Below, one piece after another: positions 23,165 to 32,500 of a stretch of DNA of 64,000 bases. The notes beneath the pieces are model-generated. The model saw only the letters and a list, made by a program, of their open reading frames with translations, was not told the DNA's origin and did not search any database. The stretch is taken from assembly GCA_023150805.1 (NCBI GenBank), contig JAKLKF010000012.1, forward strand, positions 26,269 through 90,268. The letters run 5' to 3'. This DNA comes from Myxococcota bacterium. GTDB taxonomy: Bacteria; Myxococcota_A; UBA796; UBA2385. Within the stretch, counting starts at the first letter, position 1. Each line of letters opens with the position of its first letter. Made by a program: the position numbers and the translations under genes.

Positions 23165-24679
23165 CTAATCGTTGCCCGTGGCCGGCGGAGGAGTCTCCCG
23201 CGGCCGCGTGATCGTCCAGCGCTGGAAGATGCGCGCCAGGCTGCCGTCGTCGTCGGCCGCCAGGCGCTCGAAGAGCATGCGGGCGATGCCCATGTGCTGC
23301 ATGCACTTGGGGGTGTTGGGCCGCTGCCCGAACAGGTCGCCGGCCTGCATGTAGTTGTGCAGCGGGCGGACCCCGCAGTAGGGCGCGTTCCAGCACTCGT
23401 GGCACTGCGGCAGCCCGTCGAGCAGGCTGGCCACGGCCATGGCGCGCACGGTCGGGTGGCGGATCGCGTCCTGGATGCTGGTCTCGCCCACGCGCCCCAG
23501 GGCGAACATGGGGTTGCCCATGGCGTCGATCATCCGCCCCTCGTCGCTGGGGAAGATGGTGCCGTCGTAGTTGTAGGCGATCTGCCCCGTGCCCGCGCCG
23601 ATCGGCGAGCGGATGTCGACGAAGTTGGGGTCGTCCGGGGTCAGCATCTTCTGCAGGAACAGGGCCGCCGTGCCCTCGATGATCTGCACACCGTCGCGGT
23701 TGAGCTGGATGATGTGGTCGAGCGCCTCCTCGTAGAAGCGCAGGAACTCGGGCATGTCCACGCCCACCACCTTCCAGGTCTTCGTGATGAAGCCGAAGGG
23801 GTTGAGCGGCCGCAGGTAGATGTTGCGGATGCCCAGCGACACGTACAGGTCGATCACCTCCCGCCAGTGGTCCATCGTCTTGCGGGTGGTGGTCATCAGG
23901 GCGTCGACGTGCCACAGCTCGGGATCGCGTCCCAGCTCCACGTACCGGCGGTTGAAGTAGGAGATCCACTTCATCACGGTGTCGTAGGCGCCCGCCCCCT
24001 TGCCGGTCCAGGGGCGGTTCCAGTCGTGCACGTGCTGCGGACCGTCCAGGCTGGTGCACAGCAGCACGTCGTTGGCCAGCAGCCACTCGGCCTTCTCCTC
24101 GTCCATGCAGGTCATGTTGGTGACGAGGCTGAAGTCCAGCGTCTTGCCTTCCTGGCGGTTCTTCTCCCGGCCGTACTCGACGACGAACTTGATGACGTCG
24201 AAGTTGACGGTCGGCTCGCCGCCCTGGAACTCGAAGGCGATGTAGGGGCTGGGCGACTGCATCGCCGTGTCGACCACCTTCTTGGCGGTCTCCAGGCTCA
24301 TGTCGGTGTCGACCCGGTCCATGTCGGTGCGGGAGGCGTGGCAGTACTTGCAGGACTGGTTGCAGCGCAGCGTCGCGATCACGACGTGCAGGTGCGGCCC
24401 CATGCCCAGCCAGCGCTTCTTGCGCCGGAAGCGCTCGGCCACCGCTTCGGCGTCCATGCCGTCCCGCACGAAGCCCTTGGCCAGCAGGGCGGCGTGCTCG
24501 GCGTGGTCCGGGCCCAGTTCCCCCGCCAGCAGCGCCTGGAAGTCCGGCTCGGAGAGCAGGTGCCACTCGCCCGTGTCGTGGGTGAGGAGCACCTTGCCCG
24601 CCATCCGGCCGAAGCGGAAGGGCCCCAGCGCGTCGGCGTCCAGGCGCGGGTGCTGGAGTCGGAGGCTGCCGGTGCGCAT
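23165..24679 (-). CDS. hxsB: His-Xaa-Ser system radical SAM maturase HxsB
   Basis: A 504-residue rSAM/SPASM enzyme. The N-terminal 95 residues match the HxsB entry domain (FRFGRMAGKVLLTHDTGEW, then DFQALLAGEL). The barrel has CNQSCKYCHASR (Cys106, Cys110, Cys113), FEFQGGEPTVNFD and SLDGPQHVHDWNRPW. The C-terminus carries a SPASM-type cluster motif, CHECWNAPYCGVRP, and a later Cys near NTPKC. Members of this family are paired with His-Xaa-Ser repeat peptides, and the precursor follows 9 bases downstream. The ATG overlaps the stop of the HxsD-like gene (TGATG). It is the expected catalyst of precursor modification in the cytoplasm; the chemistry is not established by sequence. Confidence 0.9.
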   Translation of the reverse strand: MRTGSLRLQHPRLDADALGPFRFGRMAGKVLLTHDTGEWHLLSEPDFQALLAGELGPDHAEHAALLAKGFVRDGMDAEAVAERFRRKKRWLGMGPHLHVVIATLRCNQSCKYCHASRTDMDRVDTDMSLETAKKVVDTAMQSPSPYIAFEFQGGEPTVNFDVIKFVVEYGREKNRQEGKTLDFSLVTNMTCMDEEKAEWLLANDVLLCTSLDGPQHVHDWNRPWTGKGAGAYDTVMKWISYFNRRYVELGRDPELWHVDALMTTTRKTMDHWREVIDLYVSLGIRNIYLRPLNPFGFITKTWKVVGVDMPEFLRFYEEALDHIIQLNRDGVQIIEGTAALFLQKMLTPDDPNFVDIRSPIGAGTGQIAYNYDGTIFPSDEGRMIDAMGNPMFALGRVGETSIQDAIRHPTVRAMAVASLLDGLPQCHECWNAPYCGVRPLHNYMQAGDLFGQRPNTPKCMQHMGIARMLFERLAADDDGSLARIFQRWTITRPRETPPPATGND

Positions 24680-24936
24680 CAGGTCGTTCCCCCGCCGTCG
24701 CCCCGCAGGGTCGCCTCGGCCTGGTTCCGCCGGACCACGGTCTCCGCGAGCACGTGGTTGCAGAAGTGGTCGACCAGGACGTCGGCCACGTCCGGGTCGA
24801 CCTGCTCGAAGCGCACCGTCAGCTCGTGCTCCGAGGGCAGCACGGTCACGCGCGCCACGCCGGCGTACTGCGAGGCGACCGCCTCGACCGCCCCGTCGTC
24901 GTAGAGCGAGCGATGCAGAGAGACCTCAGGAGCCAC
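24679..24936 (-). CDS. Second small HxsD-like protein
   Basis: An 85-residue protein. GTG 24936 is chosen because GGGAGGG lies 5 bases upstream; GTG 24942 is in frame. The layout echoes the neighbouring HxsD: a first strand and helix (LYDDGAVEAVASQYAG), two strands (VTVLPSEHELTVRFEQ) and a C-terminal helix DVADVLVDHFCNHVLAETVVRR that parallels the NELLNQVLRVRI helix of HxsD. I infer a paralogue or partner of HxsD, perhaps a precursor-recognition or scaffold subunit. It overlaps hxsD at its 5' end and hxsB at its 3' end. Confidence 0.6.
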   Translation of the reverse strand: MAPEVSLHRSLYDDGAVEAVASQYAGVARVTVLPSEHELTVRFEQVDPDVADVLVDHFCNHVLAETVVRRNQAEATLRGDGGGTT

Positions 24937-25408
24937 CGCCACCCTCCCGCTCGGCGGGCGCGTCCCAGGGCACGCTGATCTCCAGGTCGTCCTGGGCCAG
25001 CTCCTCCTGGTCGAGCTCAGCCAGGAGCTGGTCGATGCTGGACCGGGTCGAGGTGCTGAAGAAGGCGCGGGCCATGTAGTACTCGCGGATCTTCCGGGTC
25101 GAGTCCCCGATGCGCACCCGCAGGACCTGGTTGAGCAGCTCGTTGGCCAGCTCGCCGGCCAGGGCCTCCAGCGCGGCGGGATCGGTCGGGCCCTTGGGCT
25201 TCAGCCGCACCTCGACCTGCTTGTCCGCCGACCGGTGCAGGTACACCCAGCAGCGGTCCACGAACAGGTAGGCGGCGCCGTAGATGGCGTCGAGGGGGTA
25301 CAGCTCCTCGTCGACGCGCAGGGCCACGCGCCGGCCGTCCTCCAGCCAGGTCAGCTCGTCCACCAGCGCCTCGGCCGGGGTCGAGGTCTCCACGCTCACG
25401 TCGCTCAC
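24926..25408 (-). CDS. hxsD: His-Xaa-Ser system protein HxsD
   Basis: A 160-residue protein matching the small HxsD family that accompanies HxsB. Characteristic blocks are YPLDAIYGAAYLFVDRCWVYL, NELLNQVLRVRIGDSTRKIRE and a following YMARAFFS. Compared with typical HxsD of roughly 100 residues it has an acidic C-terminal extension ending in a Gly run. HxsD is thought to assist the maturase. It has no recognisable catalytic motif. The GTG start overlaps the stop of the Tat-signal gene (GTGA), and its 3' end overlaps the HxsD-like gene. Confidence 0.85.
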   Translation of the reverse strand: MSDVSVETSTPAEALVDELTWLEDGRRVALRVDEELYPLDAIYGAAYLFVDRCWVYLHRSADKQVEVRLKPKGPTDPAALEALAGELANELLNQVLRVRIGDSTRKIREYYMARAFFSTSTRSSIDQLLAELDQEELAQDDLEISVPWDAPAEREGGGGS

Positions 25409-25953
25409 GTCAGGCTCTCCGGGCCATAGGCCAGCAGGCGCTCGTCGTGCGGCTCCATCCGGGCCAGCTCGCCGAGGTCCCCCTGCGAGGACAGCTCGTT
25501 GGACCGGATGTGGGCCGCGAGCCCCATGACCACGCGCCCCAGGGACTCGTCGGTGGGCTTGTCGCCCTGCCCGCCGTCCATGAGCACCAGGTCCAGCAGC
25601 TCGGTGTGCGCCACGCCCCGGGGGCTACCCCGCCGGTGGCAGAGGTGCACGCGGCCGACCGCGCCGTCGCGGTGCTGCAGCGTGAGCACGCTGGCCCCGC
25701 GCTCCACCGCGCCGAGGTGGGCGACGAACCAGCCCGCTCCGACGTGCGAGCCGCGGGTCAGCGGCGCCAGCAGCCACCACGGCCCTGCGCCGGCCTGGGG
25801 CGAGGGAGGGGCCGACGAGCGCCCGGCGTCGGACGCTTCCGCCCCGCCGGGCGCGGGAGGCAGGCTCGAACCCACGGCGGCGGTGCCGACCACCACCGTG
25901 GCCACCGCCGTTCCCAGGCCGATCTGCTGCAGGACCTTGCGACGAGAGTCCAT
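25405..25953 (-). CDS. Tat-signal protein of unknown function in the Hxs operon
   Basis: A 182-residue protein whose N-terminus (MDSRRKVLQQIGLGTAVATV) has twin arginines and a hydrophobic stretch, so it is probably exported folded by the Tat pathway. After a Pro/Ala/Ser linker it has PWWLLAPLTRGSHVGAGW, ASVLTLQHRDGAVGRVHLC and GVAHTELLDLVLMDGG, a compact domain I cannot assign. Export by Tat is often linked to a cofactor acquired in the cytoplasm. It is coupled on both sides: TGATG with the Ig-repeat lipoprotein gene upstream and GTGA with hxsD downstream. It is therefore very likely part of the same pathway. Confidence 0.65.
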   Translation of the reverse strand: MDSRRKVLQQIGLGTAVATVVVGTAAVGSSLPPAPGGAEASDAGRSSAPPSPQAGAGPWWLLAPLTRGSHVGAGWFVAHLGAVERGASVLTLQHRDGAVGRVHLCHRRGSPRGVAHTELLDLVLMDGGQGDKPTDESLGRVVMGLAAHIRSNELSSQGDLGELARMEPHDERLLAYGPESLT

Positions 25954-28274
25954 CACCACACCCCGTTCGTGATCTCGAGCTCGTAGTGCTGGCAGCTCAT
26001 GGAGACCGAGCCCTTGCGCACCACCTTGATGTAGAAGTCCCGCGAGTCGTCCGCGCAGGTGTTGTAGAGCGCCGACCCGCCGCTGCAGGACCGCGTGTCC
26101 GAGGGGATCGTGTGCACTCCCTCGCCCTTGTCCTGGTTGAACCAGGAGTACTCGTTCGTCGCCGTCGCGCACTCGACCGCGGTGCTGTCGTAGGAGTCGT
26201 CGTAGACCGTGAACTCGTAGGTCGAGGCGCCCTCGACCAGCTCGACGGCGAACTTGAAGTAGTCGATGCCCGCCGAGACGTCGTCGCTGACGTCGTCGCT
26301 GGCCGTGACCCGGTACCAGTCGGCCTCGTCCCCCTCGAGCATGTTGCCCTCGATGGAGATGGTGTCGACGCCGTCGTCGGAGATGCTGCTCCACTCGCTG
26401 ATGGCGTCACGCCCCTCGTCGCCGTAGCCGGCGCTGTCCTCGAAGGTGTCGTAGGGGTCGCAGACCTCGGTGCTGACGGTGTTGCTGTCGGCCGAGGTGT
26501 TGCCCGCGGAGTCGGTGCAGGTCGCGTAGCACTCGTTGACCTCGCCCCGGCTGAGCGTCGTCGACCAGGAGAAGGTGCCTCCCGAGGTGCAGGTGTCGGT
26601 GTCCGACCAGCTCGACAGCGAGTCGCTGCAGTAGAAGGTCAGGTCGCAGAGCGCCTCGCAGGTGCCGGTCAGGGTGACCGACTCCTCGTTGCGGTAGGCG
26701 AAGGGCGTGTTGATCTCCGGCGCGTCCGGCGCCGTGCCGTCGTTGATCGTGACGTAGTCGCTGGCCGAGGTCCCGTCCTCCTCGCCGTCGTTGGGGGTGA
26801 CCACGCACTCCCAGCCCTGGCCGTGGGCGGTGTAGCTGCTGTCCACGGTGTTGGTCGTGACCGTCGAGAGGGCGCCGTCGCGGTACCACTCGTAGCGATA
26901 CTCGATCCGGTCGCCGTCGGCGTCGGTGGAGGCCGTCAGGACCTCGCAGTAGAGGTCGTCCTCGGGCTCGGGGCGCTCGGGCGAGATGCCCACGACGGGC
27001 GCGGTCGGCTGGGCGTTCTCGATCTGGGTGGTCGGGCTGGTGACCGGGGTGCCGTCGACGTAGCTGTCGTAGGGCGTGATCTGGACCTGGACCAGGTCGC
27101 CCTTGGTCGTCTTGGCCGCCGGGTAGGTGCCGGTCGTCTCGCCGGTGTCCACCGTGCCGTTGACGGTCCACTGGTAGCGGTAGCGCTCGCTGTCGCCGTC
27201 CTGGTCGAACCAGCCCGACGGCGAGGCGACCAGGTCCACGGTGGTGTCCGGCGCCGAGGGGGTGATCGCCACCGAGTCGACCGAGGGCCCCGAGTTCTCC
27301 ACGGTGATCGAGTCGTAGCCCGGGTCGCCGTAGCCATAGCCGTCGTTGGGGTAGGCGTAGACCTCCCAGTACTGCCCGCGCACGGTGACGCCGCGGCTGA
27401 CGGTGTCGTTGCTGCCCGACTGGTAGAGGGCGCCCCCCAGGTACCAGTCGTAGCGGTAGGTCACGGCGTCACCCTCGGGATCCGCCGCGTCCGCGGTGAC
27501 CACGGCCACCAGGCTCTCGCCCGACGCGGCCGGCTCGGGCGAGATGACGACCGAGGGCGCCCCCGGGCGCGCGTTGACCGACAGGGTCGCGGTGTCCTGG
27601 TCCGTGCGTCCCGCGCTGTCCGTGACCTCCACCGTGATCAGGTGGTCGCCGTTGCTCAGCGTGCCGGCGGCGGTCCAGGCCCCCGAGGAGGAGGGCGCGG
27701 CCGACAGGCCGAGGTCGCCGTCGACCGACGAGCGGACCGAGACCACCAGGTCCTCGGAGGAGTCCTCGGCGTCGGCCACCTGGGCCTCGAAGACGATGAG
27801 ATCCCCCGGCTCGAAGAAGTCCCCGGAGGCCGGCGTCACCAGATCGATCGAGGGAGGCGTGTTCTCCTCGATGACGACCGACACGGTGGCGCTGGCCGTG
27901 TCCAGCCGGGGGTCGGTCACCGTGACGGTCACGGTCTGCTCGCCGACCTCGTCGAAGGTCCAGTCGCAGGTGGCGGTACCGTCGGAGTTCACCGGCGCCG
28001 TGGTGCACATCGTGGAGGTGCCCGTGACCCAGGCGTGGTCCAGGTCGGAGAGCGCCGTCTCGTCGAAGACCTGGGCGAGCGCCTCGAAGCGCACCGACTG
28101 GCCCTGGAAGAAGCGCGCACCCTCGGAGGGCGAGGTGATGGTCACGGCCGGCGGCTCGTGCCGGATGTTGACCGTCTTGTCGCCGCTGCAGCCCGCCATG
28201 AGCAGGGCCAGCAGCGCCGCGCCTGCGACAGGCGCAGGTACAGCGTGGCGGTGCGAGGGGACACTGCAGGGCAT
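25953..28274 (-). CDS. Ig/PKD-repeat lipoprotein with PPC-like tail, first gene of the Hxs operon
   Basis: A 773-residue lipoprotein (lipobox LLMAGC, Cys near residue 29). About six Ig-like/PKD-type domains follow, each near 90 residues and marked by D-x-D-G-D-x-x-x-Y-x-Y-x-W. Then come a bacterial Ig-like domain (RNEESVTLTGTCEALC) and a C-terminal domain (CDPYDTFEDSAGYGDEG, GDEADWYRV, CQHYELEITNGVW) that resembles a pre-peptidase C-terminal domain. It is homologous over its length to the lipoprotein at 29573-34093. The ATG at 28272-28274 has CCGGAG and a TAGGCT -10 element upstream. Its stop overlaps the start of the Tat-signal gene, tying it to the modification genes. Possible roles are anchor, receptor or substrate. 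Confidence 0.75.
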   Translation of the reverse strand: MPCSVPSHRHAVPAPVAGAALLALLMAGCSGDKTVNIRHEPPAVTITSPSEGARFFQGQSVRFEALAQVFDETALSDLDHAWVTGTSTMCTTAPVNSDGTATCDWTFDEVGEQTVTVTVTDPRLDTASATVSVVIEENTPPSIDLVTPASGDFFEPGDLIVFEAQVADAEDSSEDLVVSVRSSVDGDLGLSAAPSSSGAWTAAGTLSNGDHLITVEVTDSAGRTDQDTATLSVNARPGAPSVVISPEPAASGESLVAVVTADAADPEGDAVTYRYDWYLGGALYQSGSNDTVSRGVTVRGQYWEVYAYPNDGYGYGDPGYDSITVENSGPSVDSVAITPSAPDTTVDLVASPSGWFDQDGDSERYRYQWTVNGTVDTGETTGTYPAAKTTKGDLVQVQITPYDSYVDGTPVTSPTTQIENAQPTAPVVGISPERPEPEDDLYCEVLTASTDADGDRIEYRYEWYRDGALSTVTTNTVDSSYTAHGQGWECVVTPNDGEEDGTSASDYVTINDGTAPDAPEINTPFAYRNEESVTLTGTCEALCDLTFYCSDSLSSWSDTDTCTSGGTFSWSTTLSRGEVNECYATCTDSAGNTSADSNTVSTEVCDPYDTFEDSAGYGDEGRDAISEWSSISDDGVDTISIEGNMLEGDEADWYRVTASDDVSDDVSAGIDYFKFAVELVEGASTYEFTVYDDSYDSTAVECATATNEYSWFNQDKGEGVHTIPSDTRSCSGGSALYNTCADDSRDFYIKVVRKGSVSMSCQHYELEITNGVW

Positions 28275-28300
28275 CGCCGGCTCCGGGAACTCGGACTCGG

Positions 28301-28306
28301 AGCCTA
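28301..28306 (-). promoter_or_regulatory. -10 element TAGGCT of the Hxs operon
   Basis: TAGGCT lies 26 bases before the ATG of the Ig-repeat lipoprotein, with a CCGGAG ribosome site between them. It is the only promoter-like element before the eight coupled genes that run down to 20717. Confidence 0.5.
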
Positions 28307-28378
28307 CAGGAACCCGGAGGGGTCCGCAAGCGCCGCGTCAAGATCACCAAGCGTCGCAGGGGCCCGGGGGCGACCACC

Positions 28379-29416
28379 TCAAAGCGCGCGTTCGAGGGCC
28401 GCGGTCCGGCGCTCCAAGGACGGCTGCTCGGTCGGGCTGCGCCGCCCCCGCCGCGCCTGGATCCGCTCGAGCAGCGCCGGCTCGGGGTCGCGGCCGAGCA
28501 CCGCGCGCACCACGGGCAGCGGGTCCTCGAAGACCGGCGACAGCTCGCGCTCGTCGAAGGTCCGCGCCATGCTGAACATCCCCGCGCAGACCGGGTCCCA
28601 CCGGCAGGCGTCGCAGGCCCGCCCCTTGCCGTGGAGGAACTCGAGCTGGTGCACGAAGCCCTTGCCGTCGAGGAAGCGGATGCAGCGCTCCTCCTCCTTG
28701 ACGATCTTGCGCGTCTCGGTGCTGGCCCAGGCGAAGCGGCGCATGAAGCACAGGGGCACGCGCTCGGCCCGGAAGGTGCGTCCCGTGCGGTGCAGGTACT
28801 CCATCGCCAGCTCCAGGCTCACCATGAACTCGTGGTGGCGCGGCACGCAGTCGGGGTTGTCCTCCGCCCGGTTCCCGTCCGGGTCCATGTTGTTCCACAC
28901 GAAGTGCCGGATGAAGGGGAAGCGGTCGCAGAGCCACATCACGGTCTCGTGGAGGTGGTCGGCGTTGTAGGCGCAGATCACGGTGTTGATGTCGGCGGTG
29001 ATCCCGACCTCGGGCACGTGGCCCAGGCACTGCACCAGGGTCTCCCAGGCGCGCGGGTACTGCGTGATCCAGTCGTGCACCTCTCGCCGGTGGGAGTGCA
29101 GCGAGACGTGGACGTGCTGCAGGCCCGCGGCGACGCACTCGCGGAAGAAGCCCAGGTCGGCCAGCCGCTGGCCGTTGGTGATCATGCGGTTGTACAGCCC
29201 CCGCTGCGTGGCGTACTCCAGGGCCGGGAAGAGCAGCGGGGACAGCGTCGGCTCCCCCCCCGTCAAGATGATGCCGTCGTAGCCGAGCTCCACCAGCCCA
29301 TCGACGTGCTCCCGGAGCTCCTGCTCGGTCAGGTCCACCCCCGTCGGCGGGTTGCTGCAGAAGCGGCACCGCTGCAGGCAGTTGCGGGTGAGCTGGAGGT
29401 AGCCGAGGTTCGCCAT
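28379..29416 (-). CDS. Radical SAM protein with SPASM-type C-terminus (rSAM4)
   Basis: A 345-residue rSAM enzyme starting at the ATG at 29414-29416 with CCGGAG just upstream. CLQRCRFC (Cys13, Cys17, Cys20) is followed by SNPPTG. ILTGGEPTLSP, ITNGQRLAD and SLHSHRREVHDWI mark the barrel. The tail has ACDACRWDPVCAGMF (C-x2-C-x5-C). The CSxPP and TNGxRxxD features faintly recall HxsC, but the HxsC N-terminal domain is absent, so I leave it unnamed. It sits upstream of the Hxs operon on the same strand and is divergent from the giant lipoprotein gene, hence between the two Ig-repeat genes. Confidence 0.85.
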   Translation of the reverse strand: MANLGYLQLTRNCLQRCRFCSNPPTGVDLTEQELREHVDGLVELGYDGIILTGGEPTLSPLLFPALEYATQRGLYNRMITNGQRLADLGFFRECVAAGLQHVHVSLHSHRREVHDWITQYPRAWETLVQCLGHVPEVGITADINTVICAYNADHLHETVMWLCDRFPFIRHFVWNNMDPDGNRAEDNPDCVPRHHEFMVSLELAMEYLHRTGRTFRAERVPLCFMRRFAWASTETRKIVKEEERCIRFLDGKGFVHQLEFLHGKGRACDACRWDPVCAGMFSMARTFDERELSPVFEDPLPVVRAVLGRDPEPALLERIQARRGRRSPTEQPSLERRTAALERAL

Positions 29417-29542
29417 GCCAGCTCCGGTCCGGGCGGGGTCGGTCGTTCCACCGATGCGGTCAGGGCGCGCCGGCGGGCAGGGTGAACCTACACGGGCGAA
29501 GTGAACTTGGCAGCGGGAGGTGCAAGGCGCCGTCGCGGGCGG

Positions 29543-29548
29543 TATCGT
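29543..29548 (+). promoter_or_regulatory. -10 element TATCGT for the giant lipoprotein
   Basis: TATCGT lies 24 bases before the ATG at 29573, with GGGAG as ribosome site. The 156-base divergent region to rSAM4 holds no gene. Confidence 0.5.
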
Positions 29549-29572
29549 CTGCGCTCTCTCGGGAGCCCCGCC

Positions 29573-32500
29573 ATGCCCCTGGTCGCCCCTTTCCTGGCCA
29601 TCTTCGCGCTGGCGTGCAGCAGCGACGGCAAGATCACCGCCTACACCGAGCCGCCGGAGGTGACGATCACCACCCCCGCCGACGGTGCCGAGGTGCTCCA
29701 GGCCGTCGCCGTGTCGATGCGCGGCCTGGTGGTCGACAAGGAGTTCTCCGACAGCCTGTCCAGCCTGACGGCGCAGTGGAGCGTCGACGGCGAGGCCATC
29801 TGCGAGGGGTCCTACGTCGACGACGGCGGCAACGTCGCCTGCGTCCACACCTTCGCGGTGGCCGGCACGGTCGAGCTGGCGCTGACCGTCACCAACCCCG
29901 ACGGCGCCTCGGCCACCGCGACCTCCGAGGTGGTGGTCCTGCCCAACGCCGCCCCGACCGTGGCCATCGAGCTGCCCGACCCGACCGGGCGGTACTACGC
30001 CGACCAGCTTCTCTCCTTCCTGGCGTGGGCCAACGACGGCGAGGACGCCGCGACCGACCTGTTCGCCACCTGGACGAGCGACCTCGAGGGCACGCTGGAC
30101 ATCGACGACACGCCCGACGCCGACGGCATGCTGGCCGGAGACACGGTGCTGGGCGAGGGCGAGCACCTGATCACCCTGCAGGTCGAGGACACCACCGGCC
30201 TGATCGGCACCGACTCGATCATCGTGGACATCGGGCCGCCGAACAGCCCCCCCTCCTGCGCCATCACCGCCCCCGGCAACAACGACAGCTTCGAGATCGG
30301 CAGCACCATCCTCTTCGAGGGGACGGCGACCGACGCGGACATCGACGCCGACGAGCTGACCGTCACCTGGAGCAGCTCCCTGGACGGCGTGCTCTCGACC
30401 ACCGCGCCGACCTCGGCGGGCACCATGACCTTCGGGGCCAGCGGCCTGAGCGCGGCCACCCACACCATCACCCTGCAGGTCGAGGACGAGCTGGGCGGGT
30501 CCTGCAGCGACGCCATCCTCATCTCGGTGGGCGACGGTCCCGACGTGGTCATCGACAACCCGACCTCCGGGGACGTCGAGAACGAGGGCGAGTCGGTCGC
30601 CTTCCAGGCGACGGTCACCGATCCCGACGACGCGGCGACCTCGCTGGACATCACCTGGGAGAGCAGCCTGGACGGCGTGCTGAGCACCGCTGGCGCCGAC
30701 AGCTCGGGCATCACGGCCTTCTCTTTCGCGGGCCTGTCGGTGGGCGACCACATCATCTCGGTCACCGCGGTCGACCCGGAGGGCTACTACGCCGTCGAGA
30801 GCGTGCGGCTCACCATCAACGGCCTGCCCGACGAGCCGGTGGTCGAGATCGACCCCGGCGACCCGCTCTCCGACCAGGACCTGACGGCGATCATCACCGC
30901 CGACAGCACCGACCCCGAGGGTGACGCGGTCACCTACACCTATGCCTGGCGCCGGAACGGCGCGTCCACCAGCTACATCACCGACACGGTGCCGGCCTCG
31001 GCGACCACGCGTGGCGAGACCTGGTCGGTCGTCGTGACCCCCAACGATCCCTACGGCAGCGGGGCCACCGGCACCGACAGCGTGGTCGTCGCCAACGCGC
31101 CGCCGTCGGTGGCCTCCGCCGCCATCAGCCCCACGAGCCCGGTCGAGGGGGACACGCTGACCTGTGTCGCGGGCGCGACCTCGGACGCCGACGGGGACAC
31201 GGTGAGCCTGAGCTACCGCTGGACCGTCGACGGCGTGGCGGCGTCTTCGACCTCCAGCACGCTGTCGTCGACCGCCTTCGAGAAGGGCGACAGCGTCACC
31301 TGCAGCATCACGCCCAACGATGGCTACGCCGACGGCACGACCGTCACCTCGGCGGCCGTGACCGTGGGCAACAGCGCCCCCACCATCACCGCGGCCACGC
31401 TCGCGCCGACCACGGCCTACGAGGCGTCGACCCTGACCTGCACCCCCAGCGGCGGCACGGACGCCGACGGGGACACGGTCAGCTACCGCTACGACTGGGT
31501 CGTGGGCAGCTCGACCCTGGGGCTGGACAGCGCGAGCCTGACGGGATCCTGGTTCGACAAGGGCGACGCGGTCACCTGCGTGGTGACCCCCACCGACGGG
31601 ACCGACGACGGCAGCCCGGTGTCCTCCAACGTCGTCACGGTCCGGAACACGGCCCCCCAGCTCACCAGCGTGACCCTCAGCCCGACCTCGCCCACCGAGA
31701 GCAGCACCATGTCCTGCTCGCCGGGCGCGACCTCGGACGACGACGGTGACAGCGTCAGCCTGACCTACGGCTGGGTGGTGGACGGGGTCGACCTGGGCCT
31801 CAGCGGCAGCAGCCTGAGCAGCGCCTGGTTCGGCAGCGGCGACACGATCCAGTGCTACGGCACCCCCGACGACGGCACGACCGCGGGCGCCGCCGTGTAC
31901 TCGGCGGTCGTGACGGTGGCCAACACGGCCGCGACGGTCGCCAGCGCCAGCATCACCCCGACCAGCCCGGTCGAGGGGGACACGCTGACCTGCGTGGCGG
32001 GCACCAGCAGCGATGTCGACGGCGACGCCGTCACGCTGTCCTACCGCTGGGCGATCGACGGCTCGACCATCGCCGCCACTGGCAGCACCCTCTCTTCCAC
32101 CTGGTTCGGCCGGGGCGACTCGGTCACCTGCACCATCACGCCCAACGACGGGACGACCGACGGGACCAGCGTCACCTCGGCGGCCGTCGTGGTCGGCAAC
32201 ACGGCCCCCAGCCTGGCCTCGGTCAACCTCTCGCCCACTACGGCCTACGAAGGCTCGACGATGACCTGCACGCCGGGCAGCGCCACGGACGTGGACGGCG
32301 ACACGGTCTCGTACCGCTACGACTGGCTGGTCTCCGGCACCTCGCTGGGCCTGGACAGCAGCAGCCTGTCGGGCTCCTGGTTCGACAAGGCCGACACGGT
32401 CACCTGCGTGGTGACGCCGACCGACGGCACCGCCTCCGGCAGCGCGGTCTCGTCGAACACCGTGACCATCCGGAACACCGCGCCGGTCCTGGCCAGCCTG

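Noticed and set aside
22835..24904. Plus-strand open frame antisense to the Hxs genes
   Set aside because: It has repetitive Ala/Val/Arg composition without motifs, while the minus strand carries HxsB, HxsD and the precursor with ribosome sites.
28379..29416. Naming rSAM4 as HxsC
   Set aside because: CSxPP and TNGxRxxD are suggestive only. The HxsC N-terminal domain is missing and the mid-barrel motif groups it with the other S-x-H-G enzymes.
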